Source: Shinella lacus (GTDB lineage: Bacteria > Pseudomonadota > Alphaproteobacteria > Rhizobiales > Rhizobiaceae). Taken from it: a stretch of DNA of 64,000 nucleotides. The notes beneath the pieces were generated by a model, which was given only the letters and a program-made list of their open reading frames with translations, was not told the DNA's origin and did not search any database. The stretch lies in contig NZ_WHSB02000014.1 of assembly GCF_010994755.1 (NCBI RefSeq), forward strand, positions 1 through 64,000, in the 5' to 3' direction. The translations under genes were made by a program, and so were the position numbers. Positions 18,102 through 26,479 of this stretch are shown here, piece after piece. The first letter of the stretch is position 1, and each line of letters starts with the position of its first letter.

Positions 18102-21100
18102 ATGGCGAGGCTAGAAAAAACTGCGAAATCGCCTTATCTATCCCCGCTGACGTATACGGGGATGGGCGACGAAATGGCTTTGAGAATGGAGAGCGCGGCG
18201 GAGTGGCCGATCGGCGGCGGCGAACTGGGTGGCCGGGTGCGCGACTTCGATTGGTCCAAGACGTCCCTCGGACCCGTCTCGACCTGGCCGCAGCATCTCA
18301 GGATCAAGGTGAACTCGATCGTCAACTCGCCTATTCCGCAGGTTCTGATGTGGGGCGAAGACCACGTCATGATCTACAATGACGGATACGCGGAAATCGC
18401 AGGGGGCTATCATCCGCAAGCCCTCGGCGGGCATGTCCCCGATATCTGGCCGGAAATCTGGGACTGGAACAGACAGGTTCTCGAAGCCGGGTTCAGGGGC
18501 GAAGTCCAGGCGTTTAGAGACCAGCCGATGGTCCTGAACAGGGCGGGCAAGCCAGAGACCGTCATCTTCGACCTTTTCTACACGCCGATCTACGCCGAGG
18601 ACGGGAGGGTAGATGGCGTGCTCTGCACCGTTCTCGAGAATACGGAGAAGTTTGACGCGCTGACTGCCCTGGCCGAGAGTCGGTCGGAGCTTGTGCGGCT
18701 CACCAACGCGTTGCCGATTCTCGTGGGCTTTGTCGATAGGGACCTCGTCTATCGGTTCGCCAATGACGCCTACATGGAATGGTTCGGCCGCAGTCCCACC
18801 GAGGTCGTCGGCAGCCGTGTCAGCGACATCATCGCTCCGGAATACTTCGAGAAACGCCTTCCCTTCCTCAGACGGGCTTTAGCCGGAGAGACGGTCGTCA
18901 CCGACTCCCCCATCATGCGCCCGGACGGCAAGAACTGTCATGCGGAGACACGCTACGTTCCGCGTAAAACGGAAAACGGCGTCGAGGGCATTTACGTCCT
19001 TATCATCGACATCGATGACCGCAAGCGTTTCGAATTCGATCTCGCCGAAAGCAACAGCCGCTTTCGCGCAGCCGTCGATGCCATGCACGGGGTTCTCTGG
19101 ACCAACAGCGCCGACGGACGAATGGTTGGGGAACAGCCTGGCTGGGCCGCGCTCACCGGACAGACTTATCAGAAGTACCAGGGATATGGCTGGGCGGATG
19201 CCGTGCATCCCGAAGACGGCGCGTCGACGGTCAGCGCATGGGAATTGGCGGTCGCGGAGAAGCGTACATTCATTCACGAGCATCGCGTTCGGCGGAAAGA
19301 CGGCGTGTGGCGCTCGTTCGCGATCCGCGCCGTTCCGCTTATCGCGGAAAACGGCGAGATCGCTGAATGGGTCGGCGTCCACACCGACGTTACCGAGCAG
19401 CGCATGGCAGAACAGGCTCTCCTGGAGCGATCCCAAGACCTCGAGCGGCAGGTTCGCCACCGCCAGCGAGCGGAAGACCAGCTTCGTCAGCTCAACGAGA
19501 CCCTGGAGAGCCGCGTGGCCGAGGAGATCGAAGAGCGTCGAAAGGCCGAGGCGAAGCTCCAGCAGTCGCAAAAGCTCGAGACCATCGGCAAGCTCACAGG
19601 CGGTGTGGCGCACGACTTCAACAACCTCCTTCAGGTCGTGGCCGGCAATCTCCAGCTCCTGATGCGGGACGTGAGCGGGAACGAGAAGGCCGAGCGCCGG
19701 GTAACGAACGCGCTTGCTGGCGTCAGCAGGGGTGCGAAGCTGGCAAGCCAGCTCCTGGCTTTCGGACGGCGGCAGGCGCTCGATCCGAAAGTGATCAACA
19801 TCGGTCGCTTCGTCCAGGGGATGGACGACCTGTTGCGCCGCTCCCTCGGCGAGGCGATCGAAATCGAAACCGTCATCGCAGGCGGCCTGTGGAACTCCCT
19901 GGTAGACCCCACTAATGTCGAAAACGCGCTGCTCAATCTGGCCATCAACGCGCGCGACGCGATGGACGGTGCGGGCAAACTGACGATAGAAGTGGGCAAT
20001 GCCTATCTCGACGACGACTACGCCCGCGCGCACGACGAGGTCACGGCCGGGCAATACGTTGTCCTGTCTGTCACGGATACGGGAATGGGTATTCCCGGAG
20101 ACATCCTCCAGCACGTGTTCGAGCCGTTCTTCTCGACGAAGGAAGAGGGCAAGGGAACGGGGCTCGGCCTCTCCATGGTGCACGGGTTCGTTCGCCAGTC
20201 CGGTGGTCACGTTAAACTCTACAGCGAGGTCGGCCATGGAACGACGGTGAAGATGTACCTCCCGCGCGCAGCGCAGAAGGAGGATCGGGAAGTCGTGTTG
20301 CACTCTGGTCCGATCGTCGGCGGCACGGAGACGATTCTGGTTGTCGAGGACGACGACGAGGTTCGGGAAACGGTTGTCGAGACGCTGACGGACCTCGGCT
20401 ACAAGGTGCTGAAAGCCCCGAACGCCGATGCCGCCCTGAATGTCGTCGAAGCGGGTATCGCCATCGATCTTCTGTTCACCGACGTCGTCATGCCCGGCAC
20501 GTTGAAAAGCCCGGAACTGGCGAAGAAGGCGCGTGAACGGCAACCCGATATCGCGGTACTCTACACCTCGGGATATACGGAAAACTCGATCGTTCACGGT
20601 GGTCGGCTCGACGCGGGCGTGGAACTGCTGTCGAAGCCGTACACGCGCGAGGCGCTCGCCCGGAAGCTAAGGCATGTCCTTGCCAATCGCGCGCAACGCT
20701 TTCAGGCCTCCGGATCATCTCCGATGGCCGCTTCACCCGTAGAGGAGGCGCGATCCTTGTCGCTTTCCATATTGCTTGTTGAAGACGACATGCTGATCAG
20801 GTTGAATACGGCCGAGATGATCGCCGAGCTCGGTCACTCGGTCGCCGAAGCGGGATCGGGTAGCGAAGCGCTCGAACTCCTCGGGTCGCGCGCGATCGAT
20901 GTGCTTGTCACCGATCTGGGGCTGCCCGACATGGACGGTTTGAAGCTTGCGACCGAGGCGCGCAAGAGACAGGCGTCAGTGGGTGTGGTCTATGCCACCG
21001 GACACGACCGGAGGTCGGCGGCGATCCCGTCCGATGCGGTCGTCGTCACGAAGCCATATGGGACCGAGGATTTGCGTTTCGCTATTGAACAGGCGTGGAA

Positions 21101-21119
21101 TGCCGTCGTGACACTCTGA
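18102..21119 (+). CDS. PAS hybrid sensor histidine kinase with two receiver domains
   Basis: 1005 residues from ATG 18102; in-frame ATGs at 18162, 18174 and 18186 are alternative starts, and homology to the sister kinase at 57939 begins near 18200. The order is a PAS-like N-terminal domain (FDWSKTSLGPVSTWPQHL type), two more PAS domains, a coiled coil, HisKA with His504 in GGVAHDFNNLLQ, HATPase (NARDAMDGAG, DTGMGIPG, GTGLGLSMVHGF), receiver 1 (VVEDDDEVR, TDVVMPG) and receiver 2 (LVEDDMLIR, TDLGLPDMDG). There is no membrane segment. Two fused receivers suggest a phosphorelay or kinase self-control. No partner regulator is adjacent. Confidence 0.9.
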   Translation: MARLEKTAKSPYLSPLTYTGMGDEMALRMESAAEWPIGGGELGGRVRDFDWSKTSLGPVSTWPQHLRIKVNSIVNSPIPQVLMWGEDHVMIYNDGYAEIAGGYHPQALGGHVPDIWPEIWDWNRQVLEAGFRGEVQAFRDQPMVLNRAGKPETVIFDLFYTPIYAEDGRVDGVLCTVLENTEKFDALTALAESRSELVRLTNALPILVGFVDRDLVYRFANDAYMEWFGRSPTEVVGSRVSDIIAPEYFEKRLPFLRRALAGETVVTDSPIMRPDGKNCHAETRYVPRKTENGVEGIYVLIIDIDDRKRFEFDLAESNSRFRAAVDAMHGVLWTNSADGRMVGEQPGWAALTGQTYQKYQGYGWADAVHPEDGASTVSAWELAVAEKRTFIHEHRVRRKDGVWRSFAIRAVPLIAENGEIAEWVGVHTDVTEQRMAEQALLERSQDLERQVRHRQRAEDQLRQLNETLESRVAEEIEERRKAEAKLQQSQKLETIGKLTGGVAHDFNNLLQVVAGNLQLLMRDVSGNEKAERRVTNALAGVSRGAKLASQLLAFGRRQALDPKVINIGRFVQGMDDLLRRSLGEAIEIETVIAGGLWNSLVDPTNVENALLNLAINARDAMDGAGKLTIEVGNAYLDDDYARAHDEVTAGQYVVLSVTDTGMGIPGDILQHVFEPFFSTKEEGKGTGLGLSMVHGFVRQSGGHVKLYSEVGHGTTVKMYLPRAAQKEDREVVLHSGPIVGGTETILVVEDDDEVRETVVETLTDLGYKVLKAPNADAALNVVEAGIAIDLLFTDVVMPGTLKSPELAKKARERQPDIAVLYTSGYTENSIVHGGRLDAGVELLSKPYTREALARKLRHVLANRAQRFQASGSSPMAASPVEEARSLSLSILLVEDDMLIRLNTAEMIAELGHSVAEAGSGSEALELLGSRAIDVLVTDLGLPDMDGLKLATEARKRQASVGVVYATGHDRRSAAIPSDAVVVTKPYGTEDLRFAIEQAWNAVVTL

Positions 21120-21185
21120 GGAAACTACCGTCAGCTCCGCCGCTCGTAGAATGCGCGGAGTGGCAACATCTCGCCGAACCTTCGC

Positions 21186-21208
21186 GTCTTCTCGCTGGGC
21201 GAGAAGAC
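21186..21208. terminator. Hairpin after the double-receiver kinase gene
   Basis: GTCTTCTCGC (21186-21195) and GCGAGAAGAC (21199-21208) form a perfect 10-bp stem with a 3-base loop, 67 bases past the stop codon. No T run follows. It could end kinase transcription ahead of the ku promoter. Confidence 0.45.
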
Positions 21209-21271
21209 TGATAAACGAGGTGTTAGCAACTCAAGTCGAGAATCCATAAGAACCGATAAGACGTTGAAAAA

Positions 21272-21298
21272 CGATTCGTTTCTGCGCGGAACGAATCG
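21272..21298. promoter_or_regulatory. Inverted repeat overlapping the ku -35 element
   Basis: CGATTCGTT (21272-21280) and AACGAATCG (21290-21298) are perfect 9-bp inverted arms. The right arm overlaps the GGAAC element at 21288-21292. It contains two of four GATTCG/CGAATC copies in this region and could be a regulator binding site. Confidence 0.5.
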
Positions 21299-21312
21299 CC
21301 TCCGTAATGATT
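21288..21312 (+). promoter_or_regulatory. EcfG/RpoE2-type promoter for the ku pair
   Basis: GGAAC (21288-21292), 18 bases, TT (21311-21312). The ATG of the first ku gene is 33 bases beyond the TT. Sinorhizobium has ku genes under RpoE2 control, so the arrangement is expected. Confidence 0.65.
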
Positions 21313-21325
21313 GATTCGCGAATCA
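21312..21325. promoter_or_regulatory. 14-bp perfect palindrome at the ku transcription start
   Basis: TGATTCGCGAATCA is self-complementary over all 14 bases. It sits where the transcript of the ku operon should begin and shares the GATTCG half-site with the inverted repeat just upstream. Confidence 0.5.
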
Positions 21326-21344
21326 GTCTTGGGAGTAAAGCGTC

Positions 21345-22241
21345 ATGGCACAGCGAGCGCAGTGGAAGGGGTTTATCAAGTTCGGCGAGGTGACTTGTGC
21401 GGTCGGTCTCTACACCGCGGCTTCCACGTCCGACCGGATCACGTTCAACACCATCAACACGGCGACGGGCAATCGCGTTAACCGCGTGTTCGTGGACAGC
21501 GATACGCAGGAGGCGGTTCCGAAGGAGGCACAGACGAAGGGCTTCGAAATCGAGAACGGTCAGTACATCCTCGTCGACCCCGAAGAAGTCGCCGCCACGA
21601 TCCCGGAAAGCAACAAGACGCTGGAGGTCGAGGCCTTCATCCCCTGCTCCGACGTCGACGACGTCTACTTCGATAAACCCTACTACCTCACACCGGACAG
21701 GCTCGGTCAGGACGCATTCGCGGCGCTCCGCGACGGCATGCGGAAGTCGAAGGTGGCCGCCATCGCGCGAACGGTGCTGTTTCGCCGTCTCCGCACGGTT
21801 CTCATCCGTCCCCACGGCAACGGGTTGATCGCCACGACACTGCAATATGACTATGAGGTGCGCTCGTCGAAGAAAGCGTTCGAAGAGGTGCCGAAACTGA
21901 AAATCGAGGGAGAGATGCTCGACCTCGCCAAACACATCATCTCGACGAAGAAGGGGGAATTCGACCCGGCGGCCTTCGACGATCGCTACGAGGATGCCCT
22001 CGCCGAACTCGTAAAGGCCAAGGTCGAAGGCAAGGCGTTGCCGAAGCGCATACCCGTCGCGGTATCCAAGCCCAACGACCTCCTGGCGGCACTCCGAGAG
22101 AGTGCGGGACTATCGAAGAAGGGGGCGGAGCCTAAGCGTACCGCCGCGAACACCAACGCGGGTAAGGACGGCGGCAAGCCCCGGCGCGCATCCACCGCCA
22201 AACCGCGCGTATCGGCCGCGTCGCAGCGCAAAGCGAGCTAG
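21345..22241 (+). CDS. ku: Bacterial Ku protein for non-homologous end joining, copy 1
   Basis: 298 residues starting MAQRAQWKGFIKFGEVTCAVGLY, the usual entry of the Ku beta-barrel core. The core runs to about residue 215 (FDKPYYLTPDRLGQDAFAAL, ARTVLFRRLRTVLIRPHGNG). A Lys/Arg/Ala-rich tail of about 60 residues follows, typical of DNA-binding C-termini. Ku dimers ring broken DNA ends and recruit ligase LigD. No ligD is in this window. The next ku starts 11 bases downstream, so the pair is an operon and could form a heterodimer, as in Sinorhizobium. The promoter is of the general stress type. Confidence 0.96.
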   Translation: MAQRAQWKGFIKFGEVTCAVGLYTAASTSDRITFNTINTATGNRVNRVFVDSDTQEAVPKEAQTKGFEIENGQYILVDPEEVAATIPESNKTLEVEAFIPCSDVDDVYFDKPYYLTPDRLGQDAFAALRDGMRKSKVAAIARTVLFRRLRTVLIRPHGNGLIATTLQYDYEVRSSKKAFEEVPKLKIEGEMLDLAKHIISTKKGEFDPAAFDDRYEDALAELVKAKVEGKALPKRIPVAVSKPNDLLAALRESAGLSKKGAEPKRTAANTNAGKDGGKPRRASTAKPRVSAASQRKAS

Positions 22242-22252
22242 GAGACCTGGCA

Positions 22253-23062
22253 ATGGCAAGACCGTACTGGAAGGGCTATCTCAAGCTTTCGCTCGTGACA
22301 TGCCCCGTCGCGATGTCCCCCGCAACCTCGGAGGCGGAGAAGGTTCGCTTCCATACGATCAACAAGGAGACTGGTAACCGCGTTGTCTCCCAGTATATCG
22401 ATTCCGTGACCGGAAAGCCCGTGAAGGAAGAAAACGAAGCCAAGGGCTACGCCCGAGGGGAAAACGACTACGTAATTCTCACCGACGACGATCTCGATGC
22501 GGTCGCTCTCGATACGGTTCGGACAATCGACATCGAGAAATTCGTGCCGACCAATAGCATCGAGTGGGTTTACCTCGATACACCGCATTATCTCGTCCCC
22601 AACGACCAGGTCGGAAACGAAGCGTTCGCCGTCATACGTGACGCGATGAAGGCCGATAAGGTCGTCGGGGTTTCGAAGCTGGTGATCGGCCATCGAGAGC
22701 GCGCCGTGATCCTCGAACCGCGCGACGAGGGCATCGTGCTATGGACACTCCGCTTCGGCGACGAGGTTCGGCCGGAAGAGAACTACTTCGAAGATATCGA
22801 GGACGAAGCCGACCCTGATCTCGTCCCCCTCGTGCAAAAACTCATCAAGCAGAAAACGGAGCGGTGGTCGCCGGACATGGTCAGTGACCCCATTCAAGAA
22901 AGCCTCCTGAAACTGATCGCCGACAAGAAGAAGGCCCTCAGATCGCCAAAGAAGCCTGCGAAGGCCAAGGGCCAGGCCGCTGCCCCGTCGAACGTCGTCA
23001 ACATCATGGACGCCCTTCGCAAATCAGTCGCAAGCGAGATGAAGACCAAGAGAAGCGGTTAG
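22253..23062 (+). CDS. ku: Bacterial Ku protein, copy 2
   Basis: 269 residues starting MARPYWKGYLKLSLVTCPVAM. The core has VRFHTINKETGNRV, IEWVYLDTPHYLVPNDQVG and an acidic segment EENYFEDIEDEADPDLV, and the tail is shorter than in copy 1 (about residues 225-269, Lys-rich). It is clearly diverged from copy 1, more like the second partner of rhizobial Ku pairs than a recent duplicate. It is preceded by AGGAGACC and is cotranscribed with copy 1. Confidence 0.96.
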   Translation: MARPYWKGYLKLSLVTCPVAMSPATSEAEKVRFHTINKETGNRVVSQYIDSVTGKPVKEENEAKGYARGENDYVILTDDDLDAVALDTVRTIDIEKFVPTNSIEWVYLDTPHYLVPNDQVGNEAFAVIRDAMKADKVVGVSKLVIGHRERAVILEPRDEGIVLWTLRFGDEVRPEENYFEDIEDEADPDLVPLVQKLIKQKTERWSPDMVSDPIQESLLKLIADKKKALRSPKKPAKAKGQAAAPSNVVNIMDALRKSVASEMKTKRSG

Positions 23063-23078
23063 GGTTCGTCCCGGTCGC

Positions 23079-23297
23079 TCACCGCTCGGCGGAGGGCCAG
23101 TCGTTCGAAGGCTCTCTGATCTCGTCGGCATCGTCTTCGGCCGGGTCGGGATCGCGTTCGAGGGCCGCGCGCAGCCGATCGACCTCGCTTAGGATTTCCC
23201 CGAAAATGTCGGACTGCGTCCCTCCGGCGATAACCGCGTCGTCTACCGCCTTTTCGATCTCGAGCCGCAAGGCCGTGCGCCAGTCGTCACCGTCCAT
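23079..23297 (-). CDS. Small acidic hypothetical protein, last gene of the xthA operon
   Basis: 72 residues (MDGDDWRTALRLEIEKAVDD to NDWPSAER). It is helical, with an acidic low-complexity stretch (RDPDPAEDDADEIREP). I do not recognise a family. The ATG at 23297 lies inside the 3' end of xthA, giving an 11-base overlap and likely coupling. It converges with the ku genes, 16 bases apart. Confidence 0.65.
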   Translation of the reverse strand: MDGDDWRTALRLEIEKAVDDAVIAGGTQSDIFGEILSEVDRLRAALERDPDPAEDDADEIREPSNDWPSAER

Positions 23298-24093
23298 TTG
23301 CTTTCCTTCCTCGTTTCGGTTTGTCCGAGAGTTCGATCCACGTCGGCGCATGGTCGCTCGTGTGCTCCCACCCGCGAACTTTCCTCTCGACACCCGCTTT
23401 CGATAGCCTCGCCGCGACGTCGGGGCTGAGCAGGAAATGGTCGATCCGGAGGCCCGCGTTCCTGGCATACGCGTTCCGGAAGTAGTCCCAGAACGTGTAG
23501 ATCGTCTCGTGTGGATGTAGCGTTCGTATGGCGTCGGTCCAGCCCTGCTCGACGAGTTGTCGAAAGGCGTAGCGAACTTCAACTCGAAAGAGCGCGTCGT
23601 TTGTCCAACGTTCGGGCTTGTAGACGTCCAGCTCTGTCGGCATGACGTTATAGTCACCCGCAAGGATCACGGGGACCTCCAGTTCGAGCAGTTCGGCGGC
23701 ATAGGAGGCAAGCCTGCGAAACCACGCTAGCTTGTACTCGAATTTCGGGCCAGGATACGGATTTCCGTTCGGAAGGTATAGGCAGCCGATGACCATCCCG
23801 TCGACCGCCGCCTCTATGTAGCGACTGTGCGTGTCGTCCGGGTCGCCGGGGAGCCCCTTCCGGGTGAGCAACGGCTTCTTGCCGCGAGCGAGGATGGCCA
23901 CGCCGTTCCAACTCTTCTGCCCATGCCAGATAGCGCCATAGCCCGCCGCCTCGAGCTCCCGCGCCGGAAACCGCGTGTCGGGAGCCTTCAGTTCCTGGAG
24001 GCATACGACATCGGGCTTGGCAAGCTCCAGCCACCTCAGCAGGACCTCGAGGCGGCCGTTGACGCCGTTGACGTTATAGGTTGCTATCTTCAC
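23287..24093 (-). CDS. xthA: Exodeoxyribonuclease III
   Basis: 268 residues of the exonuclease III / AP-endonuclease fold. Visible active-site motifs are ATYNVNGV (Asn), CLQELKAPD (metal-binding Glu), GDYNVMP, RIDHFLLSPD and TSDHAPTWIEL (final His). The enzyme cleaves abasic sites and degrades one strand from 3' ends in base excision repair. A basic tail (KPKRGRKANGR) extends the core. The gene sits between two small overlapping genes, and its operon faces the ku genes; both operons carry GGAAC-type promoters, so a shared stress-induced repair module is likely. Confidence 0.94.
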   Translation of the reverse strand: MKIATYNVNGVNGRLEVLLRWLELAKPDVVCLQELKAPDTRFPARELEAAGYGAIWHGQKSWNGVAILARGKKPLLTRKGLPGDPDDTHSRYIEAAVDGMVIGCLYLPNGNPYPGPKFEYKLAWFRRLASYAAELLELEVPVILAGDYNVMPTELDVYKPERWTNDALFRVEVRYAFRQLVEQGWTDAIRTLHPHETIYTFWDYFRNAYARNAGLRIDHFLLSPDVAARLSKAGVERKVRGWEHTSDHAPTWIELSDKPKRGRKANGR

Positions 24094-24311
24094 GGTAAGC
24101 GCTTGCCGCTGCCTTCGTCGCCGACGGGAGTCCCACCTGCCAGGCGCGCCTCCTCGTCCAGCATCGCCAACCTCACGTTCGCTACCTCGATGATTGACGC
24201 CAGGAATTCCGCGCGCTCCCAGCCGAGCAGTTGGACGGCGTAGTCCACCGTCTGGTCGAGTTCGACCTTCCGTTCGGTTGTACCGGGTTCACCGGTGGCA
24301 GGGTCGATCAT
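24090..24311 (-). CDS. Small hypothetical protein, first gene of the xthA operon
   Basis: 73 residues from ATG 24311, preceded by GGAAG on the minus strand; an upstream ATG at 24380 would add 23 residues of low quality. The sequence (MIDPATGEPGTTERKVELDQ, then TVDYAVQLLGWERAEFLASI) is largely helical with no known motif. It overlaps xthA by four bases (ATGA), which implies translational coupling. Confidence 0.65.
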   Translation of the reverse strand: MIDPATGEPGTTERKVELDQTVDYAVQLLGWERAEFLASIIEVANVRLAMLDEEARLAGGTPVGDEGSGKRLP

Positions 24312-24454
24312 CTGCGGCTTCCGTTTCGGGTCAGATCGCGGCGGACAGGTTGGGTGCTCGCCTGGCGTTTCGTTGCCCACGGAGAGAAATCGGAAAAATC
24401 TCCGTGTTCACCATCTCTGTCGTGTCCGATTGACACGCCGCGATCTTGGTAGGA

Positions 24455-24479
24455 AACCTCCGCCTCGCTCGAAAGTTCC
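24455..24479 (-). promoter_or_regulatory. EcfG/RpoE2-type promoter for the xthA operon
   Basis: On the minus strand, GGAAC (24479-24475), 18 bases and TT (24456-24455). The leader to the ATG at 24311 would be about 135 bases. A near-match on the plus strand (GGAAAC 24452-24457, 18 bases, TT 24476-24477) occupies the same bases and points at the 24504 gene. Confidence 0.55.
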
Positions 24480-24503
24480 TTCTTCTATCGAGGAGGCGAG
24501 TGA

Positions 24504-24836
24504 ATGAAGAAGAACGCATTTCCCGACACTCCAGACGGCCGCTATTTCGTTGTCAGAGGTCGTCTGTGGAGGAAGTCAAACCCCGCGCTTGACCGTGACA
24601 AGCGCGACGCCCTCGTGCTGGAACTCATGATGGCGCGCCGGGCGGTAAGAACGGCCGGAGCCGATCCAGTGGCGCGTGCCGACGCGCGACGGCGGGTCGA
24701 TATGGCGAAGATTGCTCTCGGTGAACGCGGACCGGTTTGGTGGCTGGACGGCGACCCGGACTACAATCGTCACCTCGCCAAAAATACTGCCTACGCAGAG
24801 TGGTATGCAGGCCTTGGGGATAGCGAACGCAGTTGA
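24504..24836 (+). CDS. Conserved hypothetical protein found with rhizobial repair genes
   Basis: 110 residues beginning MKKNAFPDTPDGRYFVVRGR, then LWRKSNPALDRDKRDALVLE and a C-terminal VWWLDGDPDYNRHLAKNTAY. It has a strong site, GAGGAGGCGAGTGA, before the ATG. I recall this type of protein in rhizobial stress or repair neighbourhoods, but no function is known. It is divergent from the xthA operon, with overlapping promoter-like elements between them. Confidence 0.75.
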   Translation: MKKNAFPDTPDGRYFVVRGRLWRKSNPALDRDKRDALVLELMMARRAVRTAGADPVARADARRRVDMAKIALGERGPVWWLDGDPDYNRHLAKNTAYAEWYAGLGDSERS

Positions 24837-25383
24837 GAAATAACCGGAACTCTGCACCACGCACAGATGCTATCCGGCTAGCTGTCGGTTGGGACACTGT
24901 GAAGACCCGTGCTACGACTTTCAGTCATGTGGAGGCGCTCGGCGGAAGTCGGAATGCGTTCGGATCACCCTCAGGCAGGCATCTAGATTAATCGACGTTG
25001 GCCCATTTTACGGACGGATCAACGGCGTGCTCCGCGACGTCAGAACGCACATCAGAGCCAAGGGCGGGGTATACCGCCGCGAACGAAAAACGTTGGCCAC
25101 TTGCCGGTTGTTTCGATCGCGCCCCCTTCAGCAGAAACGAATTCGACAGGTCCCTTCTTCACGGCCACCCCAACTCTTCCAACCGTCCCGCCTCTTCCGC
25201 GGATAACCCATGCTCAGCCACAATCCGATACCTAAGTGGGGTTCTTGGTATAGCTACGAAGAAACACAACACCTTTGAAAGCCCGCGAGCCGGAGCCTAT
25301 GACCGCAATCGGTTTATCCGTAATTTCGAACCCGTCACAGACGGGGCAGTATCGGATGAGAAGCCTATATTCCGTGTGGCAAG
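24837..25383. other. Debris region without an intact gene
   Basis: About 550 bases with open frames that have no start signals and no recognisable motifs. On the minus strand near 25150-25230 the frame RYRIVAEHGLSAEEAGRLEE looks protein-like but is cut off. The region leads directly into a ku fragment. Confidence 0.4.
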
Positions 25384-25560
25384 ATCGATGACGTCTATTT
25401 CGACAAGCGCTATTATCTGGTCCCGGTCTACGAAGCCGATCAGGATGCTTTCACCAGCATCCGGGATGCCCTGAGCAAGACCAGTGCCACGGCGATTGCT
25501 CGCACGGTGCTCTTCCGCCGGATGCGAAGTGTCCTGATCCGGGCGCACGGCAATGGTATG
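25384..25560 (+). pseudogene. Internal fragment of a third ku gene
   Basis: The frame reads IDDVYFDKRYYLVPVYEADQ, then DAFTSIRDALSKTSATAIAR and TVLFRRMRSVLIRAHGNGM. It aligns throughout with residues about 103-163 of the first Ku (VDDVYFDKPYYLTP ... ARTVLFRRLRTVLIRPHGNG). It lacks both ends and starts without a codon for initiation. It is closest to copy 1 but clearly diverged, so it was once a separate ku gene. It stops at the exact base where an aldo/keto reductase fragment begins on the other strand. Confidence 0.85.
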
Positions 25561-25650
25561 ACTTCCGCGATCGGGCTCGCCATAGGTCATGCACCCAAGG
25601 CAGAGCCGGGAAACCTCAAGGCCGGTATTTCCAAGGCGCGTGTATTCCAT
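25558..25650 (-). pseudogene. N-terminal fragment of an aldo/keto reductase
   Basis: On the minus strand ATG 25650 opens MEYTRLGNTGLEVSRLCLGC, then MTYGEPDRGSH, the start of the aldo/keto reductase barrel. The remaining 290 or so residues are missing because the sequence switches to the ku fragment at 25560. It lies just downstream of the SDR gene on the same strand and was probably its operon partner. Confidence 0.8.
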
Positions 25651-25723
25651 GACTATCTCCAATCCTGCGGCGAAATCGCGTGTGTTGAAATCCTTGCCGG
25701 CGGCGGGTTGCGCCACATCCTGC

Positions 25724-26479
25724 TCAAGCACTTATGCCGCCGTCCACGAGAATGCCTGAGCCGGTGATGTACCCGGCGCCCGGTCCGGCGAGGAAGGCGA
25801 CGGCTTCTGCGACCTCTCGAGTGCGACCGTAGCGGGCAATCGACAGACTCGGCAGGATAGCGGGTGCAAGAGCACCGTCGGCGGGGTTCATATCGGTGTC
25901 GATTGGCCCAGGCCGAACCAGATTGACTGTAATCTCCCGCGGACCGAGCTCGCGCGCGAGACCACGTGTAAAGCTTTCCAGAGCGGACTTCGTCGCTGCA
26001 TAGACCGCAATCCCTGCGAACGGGACCGCCAGGCCTGCATTGCTGCCGGTACTGATGATGCGACCACCATTCGGGATATATTTCAGCGCCGCCTGCGTGA
26101 TCAAAAAGACGCCGCGAACATTGACGTCCAGCTGTAGCTGAATCTCCTCCAGCGGCTGGGTGGCAAAGTCGCCGGCGAACAGGACGCCGGCATTGTTGAT
26201 CAGAATGTCGAGGCCGCCGAGGTCAGCGACGGTCCGGTCGACAGTGGCCGCCGCGGTCTCGGCGCTCGCGGCATCGGCCTGGATGGCGACAGCTTTGCGG
26301 CCCATCACTTGGATCTCGGCGATGAGAGCTTCGGCCTTTTCGGCCGACTTCTCGTAGGTGATCGCAACATCGGCGCCATTCTCAGCCAGCTTCAGCGCGA
26401 TGGCCGCACCGATACCGCGTGCTGCACCAGTCACGAGCGCTCGCTTACCGGCAAGCGCAAGGTCGGGGGTGATGTCCAT
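25724..26479 (-). CDS. SDR family oxidoreductase
   Basis: 251 residues from ATG 26479, which follows GAGG on the minus strand; longer in-frame starts add a low-complexity extension and are unlikely. Classical SDR motifs are TGAARGIG (NADPH binding), NNAGVL, catalytic Ser in ISTGSNAG and YAATKSA (Tyr and Lys), with VRPGPIDTDM and the C-terminal ITGSGILVDGG. The substrate is unknown. It follows the MFS pump gene on the same strand after 124 bases. Confidence 0.92.
   Translation of the reverse strand: MDITPDLALAGKRALVTGAARGIGAAIALKLAENGADVAITYEKSAEKAEALIAEIQVMGRKAVAIQADAASAETAAATVDRTVADLGGLDILINNAGVLFAGDFATQPLEEIQLQLDVNVRGVFLITQAALKYIPNGGRIISTGSNAGLAVPFAGIAVYAATKSALESFTRGLARELGPREITVNLVRPGPIDTDMNPADGALAPAILPSLSIARYGRTREVAEAVAFLAGPGAGYITGSGILVDGGISA

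Noticed and set aside
18879-20597. Long minus-strand open frame (572 codons) opposite the double-receiver kinase
   Set aside because: It is antisense to an obvious kinase gene with clear motifs. Its own sequence lacks domains and is the usual shadow of GC-rich coding DNA.
24998-25474. Plus-strand open frame of 158 codons
   Set aside because: Its final part is out of frame with the real ku fragment and the rest has no protein-like features.
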